NCBI RefSeq assembly: GCF_039543185.1
Contig: NZ_BAABJG010000021.1
Span: 62,001-126,000 of the forward strand
Reading direction: 5' to 3'
DNA from: Paenibacillus_S vulneris
GTDB lineage: Bacteria; Bacillota; Bacilli; Paenibacillales; NBRC-103111
DNA length: 64,000 nt
Position numbers and translations under genes: made by a program. Below are positions 34,655 through 42,399 of the stretch, one piece after another. How positions within the stretch are numbered: the stretch's first letter is position 1; each line of letters starts with the position of its first letter. The notes beneath the pieces are model-generated. The model saw nothing but the letters and a program-made list of their open reading frames with translations, searched no databases and was not told where the DNA came from.

Positions 34655-35518
34655 CTATCCTCCGTTCACATTGACCTTGCGGACACCCAGGCGATACATC
34701 AAAGCCACACCTGCTCCTAGCACAATAATCCATATTCCCTGTGTCAGCAGCATCGGCATGATAGCAAAGTCAGACCAACGCACCGCGGTTCTTGCCGGAA
34801 CATACAGCACCGTCTGGAACGGAAGCCAGCGGCATACTTCTTGAAGCGCCCGCGGGAACAGCTCCAGCGGCATCAGCATGCCGCCAATGGTAAACAACAG
34901 CTTGTGGTAGACAAATTCCAGTCCTCTTGTCTCCTCAACCCAGAACGCGCAAAGGGCAAGCGCCATGTTCAGCAGGAAATTTACGGTGACCGCCCCTGCG
35001 GACATCAGGATAAACCCTGCCCATCCCCAGCCGAAGTCAGGCCATCCGAACAGGGCAATGCCGAGCAACCCTCCGACGCACAGATTTACCAATAGCCGGA
35101 TCGCCACTTCACTTATATACCCGACGTAATGATACCCGATATAGCTTAGCGGACGGATCAGCTTGTAGCCGACATCCCCGTTCTTAACCTCCTCCTCCAC
35201 GCGGGTAGACAAGCTGGGAAACGCCGTTGTCAAGGCCTCGGCGAACAAGATATACCAAATGATTTGTTCGTAGCTGTAGCCCTCAATCAGACCGCCGCCT
35301 TCCCCCTGATACGTCACCCTCCACAGCTGAACGAATATATACATGATAATGATGAGAAAGACGGAACGAATAAGAAAGTCATACACATAGGCAAAATGAT
35401 TCCGCAGCGTGACCCTGCCTATCGCACCATATTTGATCAGCTTGCCAAGCGCGGAGAATTGCGGCTGCTTAGCCTTGCCGCTGACCGCTGTACTCAGGTT
35501 CAACCCCTCTTGCTTCAT
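34655..35518 (-). CDS. ABC-2 type exporter permease, first subunit
   Basis: About 287 residues from the ATG at 35518, which has GGAGGTGAG upstream; the frame is open further but lacks such a site. The N-terminal ~30 residues are polar, followed by six membrane segments (FLIRSVFLIIIMYIFVQLW first). VEEEVKNGDVGYKLIRPLSY matches the paralogous block LDIYLSQPKPV of the second permease, supporting a shared PF06182 family. Its start overlaps the ATPase 3' end by 50 bp, an unusually long overlap that indicates coupling. Confidence 0.87.
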   Translation of the reverse strand: MKQEGLNLSTAVSGKAKQPQFSALGKLIKYGAIGRVTLRNHFAYVYDFLIRSVFLIIIMYIFVQLWRVTYQGEGGGLIEGYSYEQIIWYILFAEALTTAFPSLSTRVEEEVKNGDVGYKLIRPLSYIGYHYVGYISEVAIRLLVNLCVGGLLGIALFGWPDFGWGWAGFILMSAGAVTVNFLLNMALALCAFWVEETRGLEFVYHKLLFTIGGMLMPLELFPRALQEVCRWLPFQTVLYVPARTAVRWSDFAIMPMLLTQGIWIIVLGAGVALMYRLGVRKVNVNGG

Positions 35519-36530
35519 GCGGCTCACCTCCGTCGTCTCGCGATCCATATTTCGCTTCACGCGCATAAATATGGGAAATGATTTGTTCCATAGGCGGATC
35601 CTCAATCGTTACATCGACTACACGGTAGTGGGTGACGATATGGGAAAGCACCTTCTCCAAATTCGCTGTCGTCGTGTCTACAGAAAGCCTCATTTCTGCT
35701 GCCCCCTGACTTATCAGCTTGACGCCGGGAAATTGAAAAGGCTCACCGGGCTCCTGAAGCTTCAACTGGATCGTCTTCTCCGTTAACAGCTCTTTCTTCA
35801 TGCGCTCCACATGATCATCGAGTATGACCTGGCCGTGATTAATCACGATGGCTCTTTTGCACAGCTGCTCGATATCTCCTGCATCATGGGAGGTCAGAAA
35901 AATCGTCGTGCCTTCCTCACGGTTCAGCTCCACTATAAGCTCTCTGATTTTTTGCTTTACGATAACGTCCAGCCCGATCGTAGGCTCATCCAGGAAGACA
36001 ATTCCCGGCCGGTGCAGCAGCGCCGCCGCGATTTCACAGCGCATGCGTTCACCGAGCGACAGCTTTCGAACCGGTGTATGCAAATACGGCTCAAGCTCGA
36101 ACCGGCGTACCAGATCATCCCGGCGGTTCCTATAATCATCACGCTTCAGTTCATAGATCCGGCTCATCAGCTCGAAGGTATCGATAGGCGGCAGATGGTA
36201 CCACAGCTGTGATTTTTGCCCAAAGACGGAGCCGATATGGTAGGCCAGCCGGCTTCTTTCCTTCCATGGACACATACCAAGCACCTTGGCCGACCCTCCC
36301 GATGGATGCAGGATGCCGGTCAGCATCTTGATCGTGGTCGATTTGCCTGCCCCGTTCGGTCCAAGGAACGCGAGCGTCTCCCCCGCTTCCACTGTCAAAT
36401 CGATGCCAAGCACGGCGGCTTTCTCAGTATACCTGGGCCTGAACAGCGAGCGCAGGCTGCCGGCAACCCCCGCTTCCTTTTGCTTGATGGCGAATGCCTT
36501 CGATAATCCGTCCGCTTGAATGACTTTCAT
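35469..36530 (-). CDS. ABC-2 type exporter ATPase (NatA-like)
   Basis: A 353-residue ATPase. Walker A GPNGAGKST, Q-loop VFGQKSQLWYHLP, signature LSLGERMRCEIAAALL, Walker B IVFLDEPTIGLD and switch LTSHD are intact. The long C-terminal part (about residues 245-353) is typical of exporters of the daunorubicin or NatA group. It is the first gene of an operon with two PF06182-type permeases and vanW, behind a ykkC-class riboswitch. Natural substrate is unknown; a ppGpp- or guanidine-linked role is suggested only by the riboswitch. Confidence 0.9.
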   Translation of the reverse strand: MKVIQADGLSKAFAIKQKEAGVAGSLRSLFRPRYTEKAAVLGIDLTVEAGETLAFLGPNGAGKSTTIKMLTGILHPSGGSAKVLGMCPWKERSRLAYHIGSVFGQKSQLWYHLPPIDTFELMSRIYELKRDDYRNRRDDLVRRFELEPYLHTPVRKLSLGERMRCEIAAALLHRPGIVFLDEPTIGLDVIVKQKIRELIVELNREEGTTIFLTSHDAGDIEQLCKRAIVINHGQVILDDHVERMKKELLTEKTIQLKLQEPGEPFQFPGVKLISQGAAEMRLSVDTTTANLEKVLSHIVTHYRVVDVTIEDPPMEQIISHIYAREAKYGSRDDGGEPHEARGVEPEYSGQRQG

Positions 36531-36559
36531 GCTTCCATCTCCTTTCCTCCGCTAAAGCA

Positions 36560-36613
36560 GAAAAGACCCCGTGCCGTTCTGCCTTGACAGGCGGAACTTG
36601 CTCGAGGTCTTTT
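36560..36613 (-). terminator. Terminator of the ykkC-class riboswitch
   Basis: On the minus strand AAAAGACCTCG can pair with a downstream GGGGTCTTTT around an inner CCGCCTTG-type stem, followed by TTTTCTGC. Its left arm reuses the last conserved block of the aptamer, so aptamer folding and termination are mutually exclusive, an ON-switch layout. Confidence 0.75.
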
Positions 36614-36701
36614 ATCCCTACGGTGTAGTGCAAGCAGCTGCACTCGGCTTCGCTTGGTTCGAACCGGCCCATAACCGTCGGATCCCTAGAAGCCCTTCCA
36701 C
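36598..36701 (-). promoter_or_regulatory. ykkC-class riboswitch aptamer upstream of the ABC exporter
   Basis: Read on the minus strand it shows the ykkC hallmarks: TTCTAGGGATCCGACGG, a GGCCGGTTCGAACC-type block, a variable hairpin (GTGCAGCTGCTTGCAC), then ACACCGTAGGGATAAAAGAC and CTCGAGCA. These match the CTAGGG-TCCG and ACACGGAGGGATAAAAG consensus closely. ykkC relatives bind guanidine (subtype 1), ppGpp (2a) or PRPP (2b). NatA-like ABC genes are typical of 2a, but I cannot assign the subtype by eye. A TTGTCA-TAATAT promoter-like pair lies just upstream near 36712-36742. Confidence 0.8.
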
Positions 36702-36867
36702 TTAATTGTTATATATTACCATACGCTTTTGCAGGCTGACAATCCTTTTCTACCGACGCATAAAAAACTTTTTCCCGTTCGCATAAAAAGGAAATTTACA
36801 GGAAAACTAACGGCATTACAGGTAATTTACCCATATCCAAACATTTCTGACTGAAGGAGGGCTTACT

Positions 36868-37644
36868 TTGCCGGATCAAAGACCGAATCAACCGCAAAGT
36901 GACTCAAGGCGTAAGTTTCTGAAATATTCGGGTGCTGCCATCGGCGGGGTTGTCGTAGGCGGCGTCGTTGGGGGAGTCATTGGCCGGAATCTTGCTCCGA
37001 AAGCAACAGAGCCGGGCAAGCAGCCCGATACAGCTCAACCCGGTACAGGAGCAGCCGCAGATTACAATCAAGCGCTGATGTTTTTCAATCAGGAGCAGTT
37101 TCGTCTGACGGAAGCGGCAACGGAACGGATTTATCCGAAGGACGAGCTTGGTCCGGGAGCAAAGGAATTGGGTGTCGCCTATTTTATCGACCATCAATTA
37201 GCCGGACAATGGGGGATTAACGCCAGAGAATATATGATGGGACCCTTTCTGGCAGGAGAAGCGACCCAAGGCAACTTCCCGAACGTAAGGCGGCACGAGT
37301 TGTTCACGATGGGGCTGCAGGCTATCCAGAATTTGAGTCAAACCAAATACCAGAAGTCGTTTTTGGACTTGGGAGAAGCAGAGCAGGACGAGGTGCTGAA
37401 GGCTCTGGAGGCCGGTAATGATATCAAGCTCTACGGCTCGACAGGCCCTGTCTTCTTCAAGCTGCTGGTCAATTTCACTATGGAAGGTGTTTATTCCGAT
37501 CCGCTGTACGGAGGCAACAAAAATATGCTGGGCTGGAAGATGAAAAATTTCCCCGGCAACCAAATGAGCTATGTGGATGTTGTCGATAAAAAAGAATTTG
37601 TCAAAATGGACCCGCAAAGCTTGCGTGACCATTTGAGCCACTAG
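36868..37644 (+). CDS. Gluconate 2-dehydrogenase subunit 3-like protein, Tat substrate
   Basis: A 258-residue small subunit of a flavin-dependent sugar-acid dehydrogenase. The N-terminus has a twin-arginine signal, SRRKFLK at residues 13-19, followed by a Gly/Val-rich hydrophobic core, then a Thr/Gln-rich spacer. The mature part has the subunit 3 pattern RLTEAATERIYPKDELGPGA and ELGVAYFIDHQLAG. It starts with TTG behind GGAGGG. The large subunit starts 17 bp later, so the folded complex is probably exported through the TatC-TatA encoded just downstream, with the small subunit carrying the signal for both. Confidence 0.9.
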   Translation: MPDQRPNQPQSDSRRKFLKYSGAAIGGVVVGGVVGGVIGRNLAPKATEPGKQPDTAQPGTGAAADYNQALMFFNQEQFRLTEAATERIYPKDELGPGAKELGVAYFIDHQLAGQWGINAREYMMGPFLAGEATQGNFPNVRRHELFTMGLQAIQNLSQTKYQKSFLDLGEAEQDEVLKALEAGNDIKLYGSTGPVFFKLLVNFTMEGVYSDPLYGGNKNMLGWKMKNFPGNQMSYVDVVDKKEFVKMDPQSLRDHLSH

Positions 37645-37661
37645 AAGGGAGTTAGAACTGC

Positions 37662-39383
37662 ATGGCTACAACATTACCCAAGGTATCGGCTGTTGTCGTT
37701 GGTATGGGCTGGACGGGCGGCGTGATTTCCTGTGAACTGGCAAAAGCGGGAGTGAAGGTGGTCGGGCTCGAGCGCGGCAGGGCAAGAAAGACCGAGGACT
37801 ACTACATGGTTCACGATGAGCTTCGTTATGCCCAGCAGTATGGCTTGGCTCAGGACCTGTCCAGAGAAACCGTCACCTTCCGCAACACGGAGAAAGGAAC
37901 TGCGCTTCCGATGCGCTCCTATGGTTCCTTCATTCTTGGCGAAGGGCTCGGCGGAGCCGGGGTACACTGGAACGGCCAATATTTTCGCTTCCTGCCCTAT
38001 GATTTCGAGATTAAGTCCAAAACGATTGAACGCTATGGGGCCAAAAAAATCCCCGACGGAATGACGATTCAGGACTGGGGTATCACCTACGATGAGCTGG
38101 AGCCCTATTTCGACAAATTTGAAAAAATGGCGGGCATCTCCGGAGAGGCCGAGCAAAACCCGATGGTCGGTAAACGTTCGAATCCGTTTCCTACCCCTCC
38201 GATGAAGAAGACTGCGATTATGCAAATGTTCGAGGATGCCTCCAAAAAGCTGGGTATGCATCCTTACATCTACCCTTCCGGCAACCTGTCCACCCAATAC
38301 ACCAATCCCGACGGAATTGCGCGCGCCGCTTGCCAATACTGCGGTTTCTGCGAACGGTTTGGCTGCGAATACGGGGCCAAAGCGGATCCGGTTGTCACGG
38401 TGATCCCTGTAGCGCAAAAGACGGGGAACTTCGAGCTAAGAACCGAGTCTAATGTTACTCGGATCTTGAATGACGGGAAGAGAGCGACCGGTGTCGTCTA
38501 CGTGAATACGATAACCGGTGAAGAATTTGAACAGCCGGCCGATGTCGTTATTTTGACCAGCTTTGTTTTCAATAACGTTCGTTTGCTGCTTAATTCCAAG
38601 CTGGGCAAACCATACGATCCAAAAACCGGTACTGGCGTTATCGGCAAAAACTATGCGTATCAGGTTAACGGCGCCAACTCGGTCGGCTTTTATGATGACC
38701 AGGAGTTTAATCTTTATGCAGGAGCCGGAGCCTTGGGTTCAGAAGTAGACGATTTCAACGGAGATAACTTCGACCACTCCAACTTGAATTTCATCCATGG
38801 AGCAGGGATCCGGATAGCGCAAGCGGGCCTTCGTCCGATCGCCAATAACTCAACGCCGAAGGGAACCCCTGCATGGGGCAAGGAGTTCAAACAAGCCTCC
38901 ATCAAATATGCGAACCGGGTCCTCACCGTGGCTGGCCAAGGCTCCAATATGCCATGGAGACATCATTATCTGGATCTGGATCCAACTTACAAGGATGTGT
39001 ACGGGCAGCCGTTAATCCGGGTTACATACGATTTTGAAGATCAGGACCGCGAGATGGTCAAGTTCATTGCCAGTAAGACGGACGCGATTATGAAGGAAAT
39101 GAAGGCGACTACGGTCCAAACCAATTCAGAGCTAAAAAACTACAATATCGTTCCTTACCAATCGACCCATAACACCGGCGGGGTCATCATGGGAGCTGAT
39201 CCTACAACCTCGGCCGTGAACAACTATCTGCAAATGTGGGATGTACAGAACCTGTTCGTCGTCGGTGCCTCTGCGTTCCCGCATAACAGCGGCTATAATC
39301 CGACTGCCGTTGTTGGAGCCCTTGCATACCGGGCTTCTGAGGGAATTCTGAAATACTTGAAGACACCTGGCCCTTTAGCATAG
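37662..39383 (+). CDS. GMC-family dehydrogenase large subunit (gluconate dehydrogenase-like)
   Basis: A 573-residue FAD-dependent GMC oxidoreductase. The FAD-binding block VVVGMGWTGGVISCELAKAG begins near residue 10 without a signal peptide, which fits hitchhiking export with subunit 3. Later blocks are LGEGLGGAGVHWNG, CQYCGFCERFGCEYGAKADP (a Cys-rich patch seen in gluconate dehydrogenase alpha subunits) and the C-terminal HNTGGVIMGADP and HNSGYNPTAVVGALAYR. The reaction is inferred to be oxidation of gluconate or another sugar acid or alcohol outside the membrane, passing electrons to the cytochrome c encoded three genes on. Confidence 0.9.
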   Translation: MATTLPKVSAVVVGMGWTGGVISCELAKAGVKVVGLERGRARKTEDYYMVHDELRYAQQYGLAQDLSRETVTFRNTEKGTALPMRSYGSFILGEGLGGAGVHWNGQYFRFLPYDFEIKSKTIERYGAKKIPDGMTIQDWGITYDELEPYFDKFEKMAGISGEAEQNPMVGKRSNPFPTPPMKKTAIMQMFEDASKKLGMHPYIYPSGNLSTQYTNPDGIARAACQYCGFCERFGCEYGAKADPVVTVIPVAQKTGNFELRTESNVTRILNDGKRATGVVYVNTITGEEFEQPADVVILTSFVFNNVRLLLNSKLGKPYDPKTGTGVIGKNYAYQVNGANSVGFYDDQEFNLYAGAGALGSEVDDFNGDNFDHSNLNFIHGAGIRIAQAGLRPIANNSTPKGTPAWGKEFKQASIKYANRVLTVAGQGSNMPWRHHYLDLDPTYKDVYGQPLIRVTYDFEDQDREMVKFIASKTDAIMKEMKATTVQTNSELKNYNIVPYQSTHNTGGVIMGADPTTSAVNNYLQMWDVQNLFVVGASAFPHNSGYNPTAVVGALAYRASEGILKYLKTPGPLA

Positions 39384-39396
39384 CGGGGTGAATCAT

Positions 39397-40128
39397 TTGG
39401 AAGCCAATGAAGAGCTTATCGCGCACCTGGCCGAAGTCCGAAAACGGTTGATTATCGTCATAGCATGGTTCGTGCTTGCTCTAGGCGGAGGATTCTATTT
39501 GTCACCGGGCATATTGCAATATATCCGGTCCCAGCCGGCAGCGGCTCATATTGAATGGAACGTCTTCTCCTTTACGGACGGGCTGTTCATTTATATGAAA
39601 TGCGCGTTTGTCTTTGCGATATTTCTGACTCTGCCGATTCTGCTTTACCACATATGGGCGTTTGTGAGACCTGGTTTGACCGATAGGGAGGCCAAGGAGA
39701 CGTTTGCTTACATCCCTGCCGCGTTCTTCCTGTTCCTGTGCGGAGTCGCATTCAGCTATTCCGTTGTTTTTCCGATGATGGTGCGTTTTATGAAAAGCAT
39801 GAATCAAAGCATCGGAGCGGTGGAAACATACGGGATAGACCGGTATTTCTCCTTTATGTTCAATGTGATCTTCCCGCTCTCGATCGCGTTCGAAATGCCT
39901 GTCATCGTGCTGTTCCTGACCCGCATCGGAGTTCTGACGCCGGACAGGCTCAAAAAAACGCGGAAATACGCGTATCTCGGTCTTGCCATTACCGGATCCT
40001 GCATATCTCCGCCGGATTTCGTCTCCCATTTGTCCGTTACGATTCCGCTGCTTCTGCTGTTTGAGCTGAGCGTAATCTTATCGGGAACCTACTACCGCAA
40101 AATTTCGACGATGCCGAGCAACAGTTGA
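39397..40128 (+). CDS. tatC: Twin-arginine translocase subunit TatC
   Basis: About 243 residues with six membrane segments. It has the N-terminal HLAEVRKRLIIVI block, the FVRPGLTDREAKETFAYIPA segment and the EMPVIVLFLTRIGVLTPD-KKTRKYA block of TatC. Two starts are possible: GTG at 39388 without a ribosome site, or TTG at 39397 with GGGGTGA just upstream; I prefer the latter. It follows the dehydrogenase by 13 bp and precedes tatA, making a substrate-linked Tat system like TatAd/TatCd next to phoD in Bacillus. Confidence 0.94.
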   Translation: MEANEELIAHLAEVRKRLIIVIAWFVLALGGGFYLSPGILQYIRSQPAAAHIEWNVFSFTDGLFIYMKCAFVFAIFLTLPILLYHIWAFVRPGLTDREAKETFAYIPAAFFLFLCGVAFSYSVVFPMMVRFMKSMNQSIGAVETYGIDRYFSFMFNVIFPLSIAFEMPVIVLFLTRIGVLTPDRLKKTRKYAYLGLAITGSCISPPDFVSHLSVTIPLLLLFELSVILSGTYYRKISTMPSNS

Positions 40129-40150
40129 GGCGAAGCGGAATGAGCAGCAT

Positions 40151-40223
40151 CTTTCGAAGTCAGTTTTGCCTTCGGCAAAACTCAGTAACGCTTTCGAAGT
40201 CAGTTTTGCCTTCGGCAAAACTC
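40151..40223 (+). repeat. Two 33-bp direct hairpin repeats between tatC and tatA
   Basis: Positions 40151-40183 and 40191-40223 are identical over 33 bp and 7 bp apart. Each contains AGTTTTGCC-TTC-GGCAAAACT, a perfect 9-bp hairpin. There is no T run, so they are not simple terminators; they lie just before the tatA ribosome site. Confidence 0.92.
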
Positions 40224-40238
40224 TAAGGAGGGAACCAA

Positions 40239-40442
40239 ATGTTCAACAACATCGGGGTCTCAGGGTTGATCATCATATTGATCATCGCCCTGATCGTATT
40301 CGGTCCCGCCAAGCTCCCCCAATTGGGGAGAGCGTTCGGCGATACCTTGAGGGAATTTCGTAATTCCACCAGAGGGATGGTTGAAGACGTGACCGTCGAA
40401 AAAAAAGACGACACCAAGCAAATCATGGAGGAACTAAGATGA
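40239..40442 (+). CDS. tatA: Twin-arginine translocase subunit TatA
   Basis: A 67-residue TatA protein: one membrane helix (GLIIILIIALIVFGPAKLPQ), the conserved FGPAKLPQLGRAFG hinge and a charged C-terminal tail. CTAAGGAGGG precedes the ATG. The stop overlaps the cytochrome start by 4 bp (ATGA). A pair of identical hairpins lies upstream and may set the tatA to tatC ratio. Confidence 0.95.
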   Translation: MFNNIGVSGLIIILIIALIVFGPAKLPQLGRAFGDTLREFRNSTRGMVEDVTVEKKDDTKQIMEELR

Positions 40443-40894
40443 AAAACAAATGGACCATTATCGTGCTGGCGGCCGCTCTTACCTTAAGCTTGTCCGCTTG
40501 CGGAACCAAGAACCAGGCAAGTCCTTCCCCTGCTCCTTCTCCTGCCACAGGTGGAACAACAGGAGGTACGACCGGTGGAACTACAGGCGGGACTACGGGA
40601 GGTACAACAGGCGGTACCACCGGCGGAGCTCCCACTGGCGGGACTACAGGCGGAACCGGCGCTACGACACAAGTGAATGCCGAAGCGATCTACAAGCAAA
40701 GCTGCGTAGCCTGCCATGGAGGCAATCTGGAAGGTAAAACCGGACCTAACCTGACCAAAGTGGGCGGCAAGCTGTCCAAGGATCAAATTGCGGCCAAGAT
40801 CGGTGCCGGCGGCGGCGGAATGCCTGCTTTCAAAACCCAACTGAAAAACGAAGAGATTCAAGGGCTTGCCGATTGGCTTGCTGCCAAAAAATAA
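40439..40894 (+). CDS. Lipoprotein cytochrome c with GGTT-repeat linker
   Basis: A 151-residue c-type cytochrome. A lipoprotein signal ends at LSAC with Cys21. Residues about 38-73 are a low-complexity tether of GGTT-type repeats. The mature domain carries the heme motif CVACH (Cys89, Cys92, His93) and a likely axial Met128 in GGMPAF, plus TGPNLTKVGGKLS. This matches small membrane-anchored class I cytochromes such as CccB. It is the last gene of the dehydrogenase-Tat operon and is the likely electron acceptor. Heme attachment would need a Ccs or Ccd system; a ccdC-like gene is 700 bp away. Confidence 0.93.
   Translation: MKNKWTIIVLAAALTLSLSACGTKNQASPSPAPSPATGGTTGGTTGGTTGGTTGGTTGGTTGGAPTGGTTGGTGATTQVNAEAIYKQSCVACHGGNLEGKTGPNLTKVGGKLSKDQIAAKIGAGGGGMPAFKTQLKNEEIQGLADWLAAKK
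40553..40662 (+). repeat. GGTT-coding tandem repeat in the cytochrome linker
   Basis: About seven imperfect 12-bp units (GGnGGnACnACn) encode GGTT. Third-position bases vary between units, so this is not a recent slippage array; the protein repeat is kept by selection or bias. Confidence 0.8.
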
Positions 40895-40900
40895 GAACAC

Positions 40901-40935
40901 AAAAAGAAGAGAAGCGCCGTCTTCTCTTCTTTTCC
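40901..40935 (+). terminator. Terminator of the dehydrogenase-Tat-cytochrome operon
   Basis: AAGAAGAGAA and TTCTCTTCTT pair around GCGCCGTC, followed by TTCC; it also faces the convergent zinc-ribbon gene at 40939. Confidence 0.8.
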
Positions 40936-40938
40936 TGT

Positions 40939-41400
40939 TCACAGGACGATTCCGCAGTGAGCGCAGAATTTAGCCCCGACTTCATTGTAGTTGCGGCAGG
41001 AGCGGCACATCACTTGAATAGCCTCATCTGTTTCCTCTGCTCTTGGGAAGTCCTCGAACTGAAAGCCGCAGACCGGACAAAATCTGACGTCCATGGCGAC
41101 GATTTTGCCGCATCGGCATTCTTTCTCATTTTTGGCCGCCTTAATCCTCTGCTCTAATGCCTGAATCCCTTGGCGAAGCAGGCCGATATGATCGCAGTAG
41201 GCCAGAACGTCCCGCTCGGATGCTTTCCAATTGCCGGACGCATGCGCCTGATATACGCATTCCCCGATCAAAAGATACGCTTTTTCAATTTCCCTCTCCT
41301 TGGATGCCATTTGTGTCTTAAGCCGCGTCGTTTCCATAGTTTGCTGAGCTTTTTTAGCGGCATCGGATGCTCCCTGCTTCATCTTATCAAAAAAAGACAT
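40939..41400 (-). CDS. Coiled-coil zinc-ribbon protein
   Basis: About 153 residues from the ATG at 41400, which has GAGGAGG upstream; the longer frame lacks one. The first half is charged and helical (FDKMKQGASDAAKKAQQTME ...), probably a coiled coil. The second half has two zinc ribbons, CRCGKIVAMDVRFCPVCG and CRSCRNYNEVGAKFCAHCG. There are no membrane segments. Function is unknown; such proteins often act as adaptors. Confidence 0.8.
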   Translation of the reverse strand: MSFFDKMKQGASDAAKKAQQTMETTRLKTQMASKEREIEKAYLLIGECVYQAHASGNWKASERDVLAYCDHIGLLRQGIQALEQRIKAAKNEKECRCGKIVAMDVRFCPVCGFQFEDFPRAEETDEAIQVMCRSCRNYNEVGAKFCAHCGIVL

Positions 41401-41613
41401 CGGACAAGCCTCCTCGGTCACATACTTGTTACTTATAAGTATGAAGGGTGCTGACGTCCTCATTCCTTGTTTCCGCAAAATGCAAAATAACCCCGTAACG
41501 TGGGGCTAGACTTCAAAGCTGAATCTGGTACTTTGCCGGGAGGCGCAAAATTGGCTAATAATAACAAAAGCTTCCCTGCCGCAACCGGGCATAAGAAGCT
41601 TTGGTTAGCATTT

Positions 41614-42102
41614 TTAGCCATCCCATTGCTGCTTGGCAGGCTGAAGCTTGCGGAATTGGAAGTACATTGCCAATCTCCAAGGCAGCAGCATACCAAAAGC
41701 CAGCAAAAAGAAAATGGCCCCCGTTTGGGGCAGCGTCACATACTGCTCAATAATCTGCCGCAGCAGAATACGAATAACGAGCAGCCCTGCGAGAATAAAA
41801 ATAAATACCTTGGAGCGTTTCAAATAAACCTCACCGTCTCGCACCTCCATTTGGGAGGACCGGATCAGCGGATAAGAGAATATAAGAGCTCCGACCAAGA
41901 AAGCACCCATAGCCCAGGACAACGGAATTCGGGTCATTGGCGCTGCAAACATAAGAAACCCCGTACTCATAGCGATCGGCGGGATGAGCAGTTTCTTAGG
42001 ATTGACTGCTTTATTGGATGCGCGCATCCTGAACAGCATGGCCATACAGGCTGCCATAGCTGCACCTATCGTAACGGTAATTTGCGGATTTACGAAATGC
42101 AT
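41614..42102 (-). CDS. ccdC: CcdC-like membrane protein (DUF1453)
   Basis: A 162-residue integral membrane protein with about five segments, close in size to Bacillus CcdC (160). The start at 42102 (MHFVNPQITVTIGAAMAACM) has GGTGGAAG just upstream and matches the family N-terminus; the longer frame reaching 42294 is unlikely. Blocks seen are KKLLIPPIAMSTGFLMFA and VRDGEVYLKRSKVFIFIL. CcdC is linked to the CcdA cytochrome c pathway, although it is not essential in B. subtilis. Its place close to a cytochrome c gene is suggestive. Confidence 0.8.
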   Translation of the reverse strand: MHFVNPQITVTIGAAMAACMAMLFRMRASNKAVNPKKLLIPPIAMSTGFLMFAAPMTRIPLSWAMGAFLVGALIFSYPLIRSSQMEVRDGEVYLKRSKVFIFILAGLLVIRILLRQIIEQYVTLPQTGAIFFLLAFGMLLPWRLAMYFQFRKLQPAKQQWDG

Positions 42103-42324
42103 GGCTTCCACCATCCTATGAAATGTGTATCCTTTTATTATTTTAAGCAAAGCAATAGCTTTCTTATTTATTATAGCGAAAATAGTAAAGCATTGTAAGT
42201 ATCGGAGCCGATCTTTTGTTTGGATAGTAGTACTGCTCTTGTTAAAGACAGGAGTGAAATTGGGATCAAGTGCAGAAGCCCCAGTCCTTTGCATCCGGGG
42301 GAAAAAGATGTATTTACTTTTGTC

Positions 42325-42352
42325 CGGAGACGTGTATAATTTATTTAGTAAA
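42325..42352 (+). promoter_or_regulatory. Candidate promoter of the MFS gene
   Basis: TATAAT near 42335 lies about 16-17 bp after TTTACT, and an AT-rich stretch TTTATTTAGTAAAC follows. The gap from 42103 to 42399 holds no other clear gene; I see only this promoter-like pair in it. Confidence 0.45.
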
Positions 42353-42399
42353 CATTTTTATTTAAAATGTATAAAATTTTTGTAAAGGAGGAATGGTTT

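Noticed and set aside
40553..40662. GGTT-coding tandem array as a possible CRISPR or satellite
   Set aside because: It is inside a coding sequence with variable third positions and no spacers; it is a protein linker.
42115..42294. N-terminal extension of the ccdC-like frame
   Set aside because: The residues between 42294 and 42102 do not look membrane-like or family-like, and the ribosome site is just before 42102.
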